Source: Cheiracanthium punctorium
Lineage: Eukaryota > Arthropoda > Arachnida > Araneae > Cheiracanthiidae
Length of the DNA: 64,000 bases
Assembly: GCA_038373885.1 (NCBI GenBank)
Contig: JAWZYV010012350.1
Coordinates: 248,001-312,000, forward strand
Direction: 5' to 3'
The notes under the pieces are model-generated. The model did not search any database, was not told the DNA's origin, and worked only from the letters and a program-made list of their open reading frames with translations. Below, in pieces: positions 1 through 13,100 of this stretch. Position numbers and translations under genes: made by a program. The stretch's first letter is position 1, and every line of letters begins with the position of its first letter.

Positions 1-709
1 TCTAGTAAAACTGATGCTACTTTGTTTTTTTTCTCCTGTACCGTCCGGATAGGGCAATCGTTTATATCTAACGTGTTTTTAAAAAACATTTTGCATACCC
101 GAAATTTCTTATCATTAAGATGAAAATAGAAAGCATTATTATTGACTCTTTTTTTCCTGGTACCACCGACACGCTCATACCGATATTTAGGTTGAATAGA
201 CTCCATGTTATTCGCAATAAATTGTCGCTGTTTAGCTAAATCACCCAAGTCCCAATATGAAGTAAAAATCTTTATTCGTTCCTCTTCGCTGAACTTTGTG
301 GAGCATTTCAACTTACACTTTTCAGTACACGGAGGTCTCATTTTTCTTTCTTCTCGGACTTTATTGCCTGCAGTGTGCATTTTGTATGCTGTTCCACTGT
401 TTCTCAGATTCTTATTAAGATTCCTTATCCAGGTATTCTCATTTCTTTTACGCTTCACCCCTTTCTTAAGTGGACTCGTTAAGATAATCGGGGACGGAGT
501 GGTGTAAAAACTGGAAGTAGTGTAAATGGTCTCGCAGTTAGCTTCGCCATCACTGTCGCTCTCGCTGTTATCCTTGGGTGGTTGGTAGGTGGCATCAAAA
601 AGTAAATCATCATTATCCTCAGAAGACGAACTTGAACTTGAGGATGAACCTGATCTCGATCCAACATCTGAGCTTCTAGGAGTATTATTCATAATCTCCA
701 AACTCTTTT
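1..709 (-). CDS. Coding exon 2 of the left-edge gene (runs off the window)
   Basis: Open from the CAG acceptor (710-712) to base 1 with no stop. Order of segments: a serine run followed by acidic residues, a Pro/Ser/Asp linker, a Lys/Arg-rich segment (GVKRKRNENTWIRNLNKNLR), the paired-Cys segment CTEKCKLKC, then a conserved-looking block ending in NDCPIRTVQ. The Cys pair could bind zinc or DNA, but this is inference. The 3' end of the gene lies beyond base 1. Confidence 0.55.
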
Positions 710-1540
710 CTGACTAGGTGGCAGCTAATACAGTCTCTAAAATATAACAATTATGCATTAGAGTGTAGAACTCATTGTTATAAAATGTATTTTAATTAAT
801 AAATATATTATATATGTATATTTTACATTAGCAAACAAAATATATCTGTGCAAGTAGGATATGACTTTGATATATATGAATAATTATTAACATACCACTT
901 TCTACTAAAGGATCTTCTTTAGAAATCAACAAATCTGCATTCTGCTTTTCAGGAGAAACTGTTGGATGCTTTATCTGCCACTCCCCCGTACTTCTGTTTT
1001 GCTTTTTCAAAGCGAGTAACAACATATTTACGCCTCCACTACTTGATTCCATTATTTTTCCACTGGAAACAAAATTACATTAAGAAGTAAAAAATAGTCA
1101 CAGATTCATAGGTAACTGTCGCCAGTCCGTTTGATTGTTATAAAATATTACATTGCAGTAAGTTATTAGAACAATACTGACATAAACGAAATAATCCAGA
1201 GTAAAGCACGAGTATTAAAGACTATTTAGAGCAAGAGTGTCATAGTAACACATACTTCTAAAACTTACGATTAAAAAAGAACATTTTTATTTGTAATAAC
1301 ACCTTAAAACTAAATAGTACTGCAATAAACACGATAGCTTTCTACAAGAATGTCACATCATTCAATAAGTCAAACGTAACTCTTTATAATTTTTACATGC
1401 ACAACATCATATCTTAAAATAATACATTTTCCATAATAAAGAATAAAATAGAAAGTAATCTTACCTTTTCAGTGATATGGTCACAACACGAAATATGTCC
1501 TTGTTCTAAAGAACTTAAATGAAGTTTACAGCAGAACAGC
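1..1540 (-). CDS. Partial spliced gene, transposase-associated arthropod family (5' part)
   Basis: Three exons can be read on the minus strand. A non-coding exon ends at 1465 with a GTAAG donor. Its intron (1063-1464) ends in a pyrimidine-rich TTTCCAG acceptor. Coding exon 1 (1062-896) has its ATG at 1052-1050 and codes 52 residues starting MESSSGGVNMLLLALKK. The second intron (895-710) is GT-AG, and the reading frame continues from 709 to the window edge. The second coding exon has a serine/acidic stretch, a basic stretch, then a Cys-rich segment (RPPCTEKCKLKCSTKFSEEE) followed by YWDLGDLAKQRQFI and KFRVCKMFFKNTLDIND. This pattern resembles the N-terminus of a large uncharacterised family common in arthropods and cnidarians, whose C-terminal part I recall as a DDE-like DUF7869 domain; that part would lie off-window. 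The frame is unbroken over about 290 codons, so the copy may be recent or functional. The family assignment is from memory. The 5' boundary at 1540 is approximate. Confidence 0.6.
896..1052 (-). CDS. Coding exon 1 of the left-edge gene
   Basis: Contains the start codon (1052-1050). It codes 52 complete residues plus one base before a GTATG donor at 895-891. Joining to the acceptor at 710-712 restores an open frame (codon GAA, then KSLEIMNNTPRSS). Reading past the donor gives low-complexity residues and a stop, which supports the splice. No domain is recognised in this exon. Confidence 0.55.
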
Positions 1541-1631
1541 TAATTGCCAACTGAGATAATACAGTGTTGCAACTAACACAGTGGGGGAAACGTTGTTGTG
1601 CCAAAACAGCACTATCGCCATACCGCGGATA

Positions 1632-1752
1632 ATTTTGAAAGCTCAGAAATGACACTTTACTATATCAAAGTTCACATCATTGCAATTGTCCCTGTGGTAT
1701 TAACTCAAAAATCATGATTTTTGAGTTATGACGATGTTGCAGCAAATGAGCG
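1632..1752. repeat. Dispersed repeat centred on a perfect 26-bp palindrome (copy 1)
   Basis: The palindrome AACTCAAAAATCA plus its reverse complement occupies 1702-1727. Flanking sequence (ACACTTT upstream, GCAGCAAATGAGC downstream) is shared with the copy near 25.3 kb. It lies upstream of the left-edge minus-strand gene. Element class unknown. Confidence 0.7.
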
Positions 1753-2089
1753 ATATATGAAATAAAAAAATAAAATTCTCTACAACTGAGTTAAAAAATT
1801 TAATGCTAATTTTAAAAGTAACAACTAGTTCTCTCTATCAGTTCTCTCAAACTTTTTATTTTTGTAACACTTAAAGCATTGTCTTAAGCTTGTACTCAAT
1901 CACAAATTTCCTTTAAGCTAAATTGTTCTGTTATTGCTTGAATAGTAGGCCTTGTTGATCAATGTATGCTCGGAAACACTATATAGTCATATTTCTTCAT
2001 TCAAAACTTTTATTTTTACTGAGGATTTTAGTTTTTTATTTTATAGTTATTGTCATGGCTACATTTATTTTTTTATGTATGTATTACAG
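1753..2089. other. SLC41A intron sequence
   Basis: AT-rich stretch with no ORF I can support. It ends in the branch/acceptor region of the first in-window SLC41A exon. Confidence 0.6.
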
Positions 2090-2197
2090 GCCTGGCCAGT
2101 TTTTGCAAATGTTACCCAACTTTTCATCCTTGTTCCTGCTCTTTTGGGATTAAAGGGTAACTTGGAAATGACTTTAGCTGCTAGAATTTCTACCCAG
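2090..2197 (+). CDS. SLC41A: SLC41A exon (in-window exon 1, residues 1-36)
   Basis: Preceded by TATTACAG and followed by GTTTG. Phase 0 at both ends. Encodes [20 protein letters not shown] and then the first MgtE signature with its [13 protein letters not shown] core. In family members this lies just after the first membrane helix, so at least one coding exon is missing upstream. Confidence 0.95.
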
Positions 2198-4140
2198 GTT
2201 TGTTTTCAATCTTTGTTTGCTTCATTCATTATTCATTTTTGTTAGTCTTACGAAGTTTTTTAAATTTAATTGTAGGCCAATTTAGGGCAATTAGACAGCC
2301 TTAGAGAGCAGTGGAAAATGACATATGGCAATATGGCTCTAGTCCAGGTGAGTACCTCAGCTCTTCAGTAATTGTAATAAGCATATTTCACCCATTAAAA
2401 TAGGTTTTAAATATAGGGTAAGACAAAAAGTGTTAAATGCTGAGTCATACAACTTATTTTCAATGCTTATAACAAACTCATTTTTTTTTAAACTTCATTT
2501 TCGGCCATTCTGATCTGTACATCACCTAGCACCATAAAGGATATATAATTATAAAGAAATAAAATTATGGAACTACATTTTTCATTCAGAATTTTAGCGT
2601 TGCTTCTTTTGATGGCTGTCTACAGTTTATGAATGGATGCAAGTATTGATTGCAAGTATAAGCTTGTCAAACATGAAAAAGAAATCCCCGAAGAAAAAAA
2701 TTTAAGACTAGTTGCAGTATCCTATTATCACATACAAAAAAGTGTCTTTATGATTTGAATACCATTTAGATAAGACAGGTATTTTTTTACTTCAATAAAT
2801 GTTTAGTATTAATTTATATATATAAGCCCAGTGGCAATAATGGTTAGCGGGTCATTTTCAAAATTTGGTGCCACTTTGCTGTCCAAGTGCAAAATATATA
2901 ATATATATATTTTATAAGAAAATTTAAATGATTTTTCTTTTATCATGGTTTTTATCATTTTCTAGTACTGAAACAGTAGATTAAAAAACATACTGTTTAA
3001 TAAAAATTTTAAAAAAAAAATGAGTAGAGCAGATACGGAAATATAGCTTTCCGAATCATAGAACATAAAACGTGTTATGCAGAATTACTGACCCAAAACT
3101 AAAATTTCTGCCCTGACATGCTTCAATAGTATGAAATAGTTTAAATTACATTATGAAAATGTTTTTAAGATTTTAAGTAAAATACAAAACTTTTGATAAT
3201 TAAATATAACTGTCCGGACATTGATGTCATGTCTGTTACCATACATTATTTTCAACTTTTTGAACAACAAAATTGAAATTTGAGAATAGCTACACCTGTT
3301 TACCATTAGAGCATGGTCGAACAAGAAATATAAACAGACTTCTTGAGTTTTTGGCATTTGACTGAAAAATCGAAAGCCACTTTGTGATAAGTATTTTTAT
3401 TGCATGTGATGTCTGTTACCTTAATTAGTTACATAAAGTATATTTATTTAAACATAATGCACATAATACCTATTTCGCATCACAACCATTTTCAGCCATG
3501 CACATGGCCATCATCAGGTGTCTTCCTGTTTTTTACTTCTCGTTCTTTAATACTCTTTAGCCAGACGCACCTGCTTTACCATTTCATAATATATAATTAA
3601 TTACCTAGATGTAAAAATAATTAGTACTATTTATTTTAGTTTCTTTATCTCTATCTATCAAAAACCCACAATATATAATCAGCTTGTTAATTTCAATTCC
3701 AATACCCCCTTTAAATATAAAACAGCATCTATTCGTTTAATGCATTAATAGAGCTATTAAAATCGGTTCCAACGAAATCCTCTTAAAAGAAGAAATCAAC
3801 TTTATTAATAATTAATGTGAAATAGCTAACTATCCTAAAAGAATTGTAAACAAAATCTATAACGAATTAAAAAAATTGAATATAATAGCCAGTGCACAAA
3901 AAAGAAAACAAAATTTCACTAAAGCAATCTCATACTGCAGAGGAATAGCCACTAAAATAGCAAATATAGCTGCCAAAAAAAGGAATCCACATCCCCGTCA
4001 AGCCAAATAAAAACATTTTCAATAGAATTAAAACTGACAAAGTAAAATAAGCCTTGAAGAAACTGCCGGCATCTGCAAAATTAATCTTAAATATGAAGAA
4101 AACAATATTTCTGGAAGCTATATTGTTGTAGCTAAAAGGA

Positions 4141-4174
<34 letters not shown>

Positions 4175-7100
4175 ATTAACGATCTATGTTTTGGTAAACC
4201 AAGTCTGCCCTATCAAGATTAGCTCAAACCACCCCCCTCACCATTGATTTTGATAATATTCGGAAAATAGCAAAAATAAAAGCTAAAAAGGTCTAAAAAG
4301 AGAAGCAATTGAGATAATGAATGATGTCACAGCAGTCAAAAACATGACTCAAGGGCACATCGATGTTGGTGGGTGTGACTAAAGAGAGTATTAAAGAATG
4401 AGAAGTAAAAAAACCAGAAGACACCTGATGATGGCCATGCGTGTGGCTGAATGTGCTTGTGATGCAAAATAGGTATAATGTGTATAATGTTTAATTATGT
4501 TGCATTTTCATCCAACTTCATATATTTATTTATTTGTAAATTCAGTTGATTAATTTAGAGCATTAGTTTTTCAGTTTAAATTAATGTCTCTTTTCACGTT
4601 CTTATGGAATTATTTAGACTCATGAATTTTTGTTCTTTGAAATGCCATGTCTGCTACTATAATAAGTAACAGACATGACACACAAAAACTTGAAAAATAT
4701 TTCTAAATAATGAAAAATATTTTTAAATGGAAAAGACTATATTATATGAAAAAAGATACTATACTTATGCAATATATCACTTAGCATTATTTTGTGCTAA
4801 ACATAAGTGTACAAATTTCAAAGGAAATGTCTGGCAACAGACATGACTAATTTAATCAAGTCTGATAATGGAAAAAATTAAAACAAAATTAATTAAAAGA
4901 AAAAATGCATGAATAATACTCAAATAATGTTCAGAAACAGGGCATGTTTTATATTATGGGAAAAAAACTTGTTATTTTTTTAAATTGCATGTATTTTTGC
5001 TTCTTAAAATTGAAAATGATCCTAGTACCATTGTGCTGGCATGCCACAAGTCTAAGGTTTGACCCTCAGGCTGTGCAGAGATGACTAAAGCCTCTCATCC
5101 CTTGCTAGTGGGTTAATAAAATGGAACCAAGCTTGCTTGGACAGTGTTCGTATGCCATCATAAGGCTGGAAAAATTCAGGGGGGGGGGTTAAAAATTAGC
5201 TTTTAAAACTCAATGAAATCTCATAGAAATTTTCATTCAAAACCCCTTAAAATATAAAATATTTAATTGCTTCATAGATTTGCTGTTTTTACTTGTATTA
5301 GTACTGAAGAATATGGAGTTATTTACTAGTAACCTTGTGCAACACTATCAGAAATTTAACCTGAATTGTTAGTTGGTGAAGTGATCATGAAAAAATTCAT
5401 TTCATCCCTGTAAAGCTGGTGGTTGATTTCTAATTTTTTTATTGGCAAAATTAAATATGAAATGCATTTTTTATATAATGCAATGCATTGCCTATGGTAG
5501 AGAGTGGAAGGGGGAAGCACATAATTTATTGCTGCTGCAGTTAGTAGAGGTTAGATACCTCTTAAAACTTAAAACCTTAGACTTATAAATAAGTACTCAA
5601 TCTGTACTTATCTTTATTTTTTGTGATAACCTGGAAATTCTGGAACGATCATCTAGTGAACTCGGGGAAATTTTATTTTTAAAAATGAGTTTGAACCCAT
5701 TTAAGGAACTGAACTAAAACTTGAGACCAGCAGCCACCAGATGGCCAGTCGCTACTATAGAATGATTCCTGGTGACTATAAAAAGGTTTGTCTGGCACCA
5801 AAATTGGCAACCTAGTTGCCAAATTGACTATTTTGTAAGCTAGAGCACAATACCAGGAATGGGTATCGAACCTAAAACAGAACATGTCCGAATAGATGCA
5901 GAACAATTTTGGGTGGATGAAGAGACGAGGGGGGCAAGTGGGGAAGCAATACAAACAAACATTTGGATCTGTTTTACGTCTTTTCCACAAAAATGAATTT
6001 GGCAATCATGAGATTGCATTTGTCTTCAGCAAGAGGGCGAAAATGCCTGCCTGGAATGTTCGTTTACATGGTGTGCATTTGATTGATTTCGTCAGTTAGG
6101 AAATTTAAAACTTGCTCGAGGGACAAATTCTTATTTTAGATTATCGAAATTTTGAAAGTCATATGTGACATAAATATGTGCTTGATGAACTACTACAAAA
6201 CAATTTTTAAGACCTTTTGTCACTAGAAAAGCTATTGTAAGTGTGCATTATATGAGCTGCTATTGCTTCTGATATGTTTAGTGGTATTTTGTGCACTTCA
6301 TATTATATATACTGTAAATGCCAGCATATAACGCGCATCGGCATGTAACGCGCATCGGCGTATAACGCGCACCTATAATTTTAAACTTCTTTTTTTTATT
6401 TTTATGGATGTCCTCCGTATAACGCGCACCCTTTACTTTGCAATCACAGACTTGCCCTATGGAATCCAGAAAGTCTTTTATTTTGGGATATGTTCAGATC
6501 GCATTTAACGGATAATACAAAGAAATTAATGTGTGTATTAAAAAAACATTCTAAGGAAATTTAAAACGATTTTGGAATACGTGGATGTTGAAAGGAGGTA
6601 AAACATATACGAAAGGAGGTGAAATGCGTAATGCCAGTCTAGAAATAGTGTGTGAGTGGATAATACGAGCATGGGATGAAATTAAACCTGACATAATTTA
6701 AAACTAGTTTAAAAAAAGTTGTATATCGAACAATCTAGTTGGAACGCATCATAACTATTTATTTATGGATCAGAGTAACAGTGATAGTGAAGATAAAACT
6801 GAATTTGATCATGTGCCTGAAAATATAACGGAAGATGAATATGATGAACTTTTTATGTTGCCCGATAATGAAAATTGAAGTTCATAAGGTATGTCATTTC
6901 TTTTAAATAAACAACATACAGGTACATGTAGAAATCTCGTTTTTTTATGCTCATCTTTTCCTTATTTTTAAATTTATCATTTTTATAACCGGCGTATAAC
7001 GTGCACCCTTAAATTTCGACCGTATTTTTTTGTATGAAAAGTGCGCATTATACGCCGGAATTTACGGTACCTAATTTTTATGTCGACACATCCCAGCTTA

Positions 7101-10100
7101 ACTGGCCCTCCTATTATGGACTATTTCTAAGTAATATGTATACATTTTGAGAAATTGCTGATGATACCAAATATATTAAAAAGATGTGAATTGAAAATAA
7201 AATGTTTGGTTCTTTCAAATTCGAAAATTTGCATGGTTTTGAAAAATTCGTCAGTAAATAGACATTTTTGACATTTTCTGAATGTAAAACTTGAATGTTT
7301 GTTTCAATAAGGCAAACTGATGGTCTGCACCACTCATTTAAGTGTTGCTTTTAGTAATGGACACTAATTGCATGTACATAGTAAAGTCAATAAAGTTCAT
7401 TAACATAAGAAATTCCTTGAAATGCAGAAAATGTGAAACACAGATAAGCATATATGAAAAATAGACATTTTATCAACATTTGATGTGCTCAGTACAACAT
7501 TGTAGTGGCATTTGTGTTAGTTTGTAACTAAACATATAGCTATAAGCATTACAAGTGTTTCTTTGTGCAACTAAAGTCAAAAATGTTCATTCAGTTAGAT
7601 TACCAAGAAGTGACGTTACTTTTACTGGATGATAATCGTATCAAGGCATTTATGCATAGACAAAATTAAATAGTTTAATGTGTCTGTAGAAATTTTTTCC
7701 CATTCCTGCCACAGATAAATTTTTTAACAGTTGTACATTGCAGGGACAATGTTGAATCATCTTCAGTTTAAGTATTTTCTAAATATTCTTGATAGGAGAA
7801 AGATTTGGATTTGCTGCTGGCCATTCTGAAACAAGGACATGTTTCAAACACTTGTATATTTTTGTTATCTTCGCTGTATGTGGCCTTACTTAATCTTGTT
7901 GGAAAACTGTAATACTCCAACTAATGAATTTTCTGCTTAACAGTCTCTGCACTAACTAGAGATGGACACGAGACCATTTTCTGAGAGAAAACAGAGATTT
8001 ACAGCTTCTTTGTAAGACGAGACATGCATTTTTAACATTATGATATTAGGGATTTTGCGAGACGAGATGCAGCTTTTAGGCTGTTTTGCGAGATGCCTAT
8101 TTTTCATCTTGCGTCCATCCCTAGCACTGACAAATGTAGATTCATTTCAAGAATGCATACGTAGTCTTGTACCTTTATCGTACCCATAAAAGAATACAAA
8201 TTACAAACTCCATTTTCTTACAAGCAGCTCCACACCACCCTAGAGCTTACTTTTATGAACCATGCCCTTGTAACAAAATGGATAATTTGCTTCACCCTCC
8301 TTCCTAATGAACTTTCGACCAATATTTACACATGGAACCTGGAAAAATAAATTCATCTGACTACCGTACCTCCTTCTGAATTACATTTCAGCTAAAGTAG
8401 ACTTGGATCACAAACTACGGTGATGTTTGTTCGATGAAATGAGACTTGCTTTACATCTTACTTTGTGTAATGTGTATCGAAACCTTTTGATATATCAGCA
8501 CTGAGTTTCTTAGGAAGTGGTCTTTTCAAAGTTTGTCTTTCTGGTGGGACAAGATCTGCGACTACCAAGTGCCTATTTTTAAGAATATGTTGACGAAATA
8601 GGCTTACTTCTCGATCAGCCAACATTAGTTTCCAACCAGGAGCCTTTCCTGAATGGCTATTTCCAGTTAAAGTGAATCATTTTATAATACTACTCACTGC
8701 AGGTTGTATCAAATGGAACATTTGGCTAATTTGGCACTGCTTTTCATTTCGGTGCTGCTGTATGATTTATTTGTATTTTGAAAGAATATTAGATCTACCC
8801 CTCACACCATGCTTCTACTTACTACTGATAACGATTAAGAAATTGCTTGCCATTATATGCTGGTTAATTCCTCTGATGTCATTGACATAGAATTTTACAG
8901 GAAATGGCTAGATTATTCTCTTTCTTGCTAATGAATGTACTTTATTGAAAAGCTGTGATTAAAAATGCAAATTTCATGCAAATTTTTAATTCTTTTTCTG
9001 CCTTTTAAGTTATGACATTCGTACTTAGTGTAGAATGACATATATTTATGCATTTTACATCATTTCAAGTAGCATACTTTTTTAAAATTACAAAAACCTT
9101 AGTGAACACACTTCATTGATGTTGCTATGTATATAAATAAAAATAACTTCTCTGTATACATTACTTGGGTTAAAACAAACAACAAAAAAAAAAAAAAAAA
9201 AAACTGTCAAACTTGACTGTCGTAAGATGAAACTGTATGGAACATAAGAATGATAAGTGTTGACATTATATATTAAAAACATACCACCAAATCAATTAAA
9301 TTAGTTTAGTAATATTGTTTATGATGTAAATGAACAAAAATCAGCATGTCAACAAACAATTGCATTTTACATTGTTGTCTGTTGTATTTAGACTGTTCAT
9401 TTTACCACTACTTACTACTATTTAATATCTAGACTGTATAACAAATTGCAGATTTGGCAAGGAGTAGGAGCATCGAAATTCAAAATTAAAGGATCAAAAT
9501 TAATCTCAAAATTAAAGGAGTACCAAAAATTATGGGCACTAACAATATCAAAGTGCCCACTGTGGAGTCACTGACCATTGCCTCCTACAGAATTTTTTTT
9601 TTAATCTCAAGCTTTAAACTGAACACAGGGGATCAGTTATGGCAGGCTAACTGACCCAGAACGTTTGCTGCACCCCATAGCCCATGGTTATAAAGGCCTG
9701 GCTGGGCACTTTATCCTTGGCCCTCATTTTAGCTGTTGCGGCACTGAATTTAGTAATTTTTGTGTTAAAGTCCCACTTACATATTGAAGCAGAGACTAAG
9801 TTTTGAAAGTTCAATGGTCACATTTGAATTGAATTTGTTGACCATGGCCGGGTGCATGTCACTGAACATGGTAAATGGCCAAAAAGGGAAAGTCCAGGTT
9901 TTGGGCCTGTATGTGGCTGTCAATCTATCAATCTGGGGTTCTGAGCGGTTTTCTCCATTTCTCCACATGTAAAGTGGATACTTGTTAGGATACCTTAAAA
10001 AAAGTCTGTTGCCCAAGGCATCCACCTTAGGTAGGTGGTAGTCCTTTTGTAGCTTTGCCTTAATCACAAAATCAAATTTGAAATGATTTCAGCCTGTGCT

Positions 10101-13100
10101 ATGAAATTTGCCACTGCTGTGGGAATTTTTTTCATACACAAGAGGAAAGGCGGTGATTCTAAAATGTATTTTTCTTTTCATTATTTTTTGACATTTATGT
10201 AATTATTTCCCTTCTTAAATACAAGGACAGTAGAAAAAATGCTCGCTAAAAGAGTACTCCAATACATTATACCTAGCAAAAGATTCCATTTTCAATTAAA
10301 TGTGGGCTCATCATAAGTGGTTCGTTTAACAAAACAGGAATTCTGATTTAGCGAGCAATTAGATTTAACAAGTATTTTTCTGTGTCCCGAGCTCTTTGTT
10401 AAATATGAGTCTGACCATGTTAGTAGTTGCTTAGAAAAAAAAAAAAAAAAAAATATTTAGCAAACTTATACTTCTTGCTGTTGCATTCATAATTTATAAT
10501 ACATGTTTATTTTTACAGTGTCAAGCAACTATAGTGGCTTTCCTGGCTTCTGTGTTTGCAGTAATAGTTGATGTTGTTCAAGAACATAATTTTAATGTGC
10601 ATCATGCTACACTCCTTTGTGCTAGTAGTTTACTTACTGCAGCTATTGCAAGTTTAGTTTTAGGTATGGAAGCTTTAATTTTTATCTCTGTATTTAACAC
10701 TTCATTTCAGTTTATTGCCAATTATGTTAAATGTACATCTGCCTAGGATTAAGTTATACTACAAACTTTAGTATTTTTAGAATGTTTACTCTTCAACCTG
10801 TGTCCTTGGAACTTTAATCCAACTAATCTACAATAAACTCCCAATTATCTGTAGAATTTAATTGCATAGTAACCACTTGGCCGAGTGGATAAGACACTGA
10901 ACATTGGGATGCTTCAGAAATGTATGCAAAAAAATAAACTTTCTATTTTTATTGATCTCACCCTCTTATTTCATGCCACAATGTATAATGATGATTTGTG
11001 TAAAATTTTGGAAAAATATATTAAAGGGTTGCGCAGCCATGTTCAAATTTCAAAATATTGACAAAAATGTGCAAGCATGTGGAAGCATATTCTATGAAAA
11101 ATGTATATCTATAAAAAAAGAAATACACGGGAAACAAATTGACTATAGAAAAATGAGGAAAACAATTCAGAGAAAATATGAAAATCTAATCAAACACAGG
11201 AAATAACTCTCTCATTAGGTATGATATTAATTTTTAAGGGTGTTTTACATCTCGGTATTTTGATGTTCCTGAATCACTTGAAGAAACACTGTTTCTGCTC
11301 TTCGTTCTTTGTGATAGTCTTAGCAAATGCTTTGATAAAGACTGCTACGCTACGCATTGTCGTTCAAAATTCAGTTCAGTAGCCAGTTTCTCTGCTATTC
11401 TGAGGCCTCGCTGGTAGCTATCTTGAAGTTTCCAATGTTCAGGGTCAATTTGTAGGAAGTCTTTGTCATCAATTTGCCAATCTCTTGCTTTTGCAGTCTT
11501 GACACATGAAAAAGAGGAGGGAGGGTAGCCATTTTTTCTCGAAAGAAAAAAAATGGTATCAATAAAATTCTCGCTTTTAAATTTTAACAAATATGAGTCT
11601 TAGTCACTGTTTGTTTGTAATTTATTTCTTGTTGAAAATTTATTTGCTTGAATTTTATGTGAAAAGACATTACTTTCCCAGACACCTAATAAAATGCACT
11701 TCTAAAAAGAAAATCTGAGTTGCCCTTTCTTTGTTGCCTTTTATTTCAAGGGAAGTGAATCTGTTCTGGGGGATAAGAAAAAACTTAGTAACCTTCCCTC
11801 TTGATGACAAACACTTAAAACTTGACCAGTCTTTTTTTCCCGATAGGTAAGACATGAAGTGTATGTTAAAAACTAAAATGAATGTTAAAAGGAACTGTGA
11901 ATTCATAGTTTCCAAAATAAAGAAAACTTATTTCTGTTTGGATTAGTTTTACCCCTTCCCTCTTTTCATTAAATATATAAGTTCTATTGAGTTTAAACAA
12001 CAATAAACATAAATGATCACTATTTAATTAATTGGCAAATATCTGTAAAATAAGTCTTTCTGAATTCTTAAAAACTATTTTTGGAGATATAAATGTATGT
12101 GTACTAGATCCTTGAATATCTAGGATGCTGTGGTTTTAAAGTACAGGGCCTTCTTCAGCCTTACCTGGTGTAGATTACCTATTGAGTTTTTACTAAACAA
12201 CCCAAAGATAATCTGATAGCATCTTCTTTATTTCAAATAATTCATTCAAGTGCCATATTTGTTTACGGTAGTTTTTAAGATTATTGGTGCATTTTGAAGG
12301 CAGTTAATAAATAAATAAATAAATCATATAAGTTTTTAAAATGGTAGTAGTAGTTCATCAAAAATAAGAACAAGAGGTCAACAAAATGCCAAATATAAAG
12401 CCAAGGAATGTCAGAGAAAAGTCAAGGAAATATAAACTCATATCTATTGAAATCCCCTAATTTTATTAAATAATATTAAATATATTATACAATTTATAAT
12501 ATATTACATAATTTACAGGTTTCATTACTGTCGGTGTTGTTCTTTTGTCTCGTAAATTACATATTAATCCTGATAATGTTGCTACACCCATTGCTGCTTC
12601 TTTGGGAGATGTTACTACACTCGGACTTTTAGCATCCATTAGTAGCTTTCTCTATGGAATCGTGTGTAAGTAAATTTCATGAACAGTTATTTGTATATTG
12701 TTATAACTTTCCTTCAAAGTGATTGTATGTGTAGTATTGAATATGCAAGGTTCTTGTGTGTGCGTGTGAATAAACGTTCTCTTTTAGAAAGTAAAGCTGT
12801 ATTAAATGTATTTAAACTACTAGAATTTTGTCTCATTTTTTACTATATGTTTAATAGAACTATACAAATTAAATTATAAAAATAGCCATAAAACAGTAAT
12901 TTTATCCATTTTCATACAAAATGTTTATAAATTTTAATAAATGACTGATTGAAACATCATTGTATTTGTTTTGGTAGAAATTTACTAAAAATTTTTGATC
13001 AAACAACTATGAAAATGCATTTAGATAAGACAAATTTCATTTTAAAATCCAGCCCACATGCACTTGTATAAAATTTCCTATACACACGCAAATATATTAT

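Larger units (their letters stand above)
3462..4490 (+). mobile_element. Penelope-like retroelement (PLE) relic with inverted terminal repeats
   Basis: The left arm (about 3462-3570) and right arm (about 4385-4490) are inverted copies of each other. Both include the reverse-complementary blocks around TAATACCTATTT and CATCATCAGGTGTCTTC. Between them lies decayed + strand coding sequence of Penelope type. One block around 3740-4010 includes [18 protein letters not shown] and [23 protein letters not shown]-like block around 4040-4150 contains SGSYIVV, and a C-terminal block ([17 protein letters not shown]) lies near 4235-4295. These match the order reverse transcriptase end, GIY-YIG endonuclease, C-terminus. 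Several stops, frameshifts and a 27-base A run break the frame; only the 3' part remains. PLE terminal repeats in inverted orientation are known for the family. Confidence 0.75.

Noticed and set aside
205..507. 100-codon plus-strand ORF
   Set aside because: It is the antisense shadow of the minus-strand coding exon at 1-709 and has no motif of its own.
5679..6099. Overlapping ORFs of 108 (-) and 67 (+) codons
   Set aside because: No recognisable domain, no splice context and no homologous second copy in the window; could be chance.
9777..10067. 96-codon minus ORF over a less AT-rich patch
   Set aside because: The opposite strand is also open over 9784-9972 and no family is recognised; more likely an unidentified repeat than a gene.
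10904..11206. 100-codon plus ORF rich in Lys/Ile
   Set aside because: Low-complexity composition expected from AT-rich DNA; no motif.
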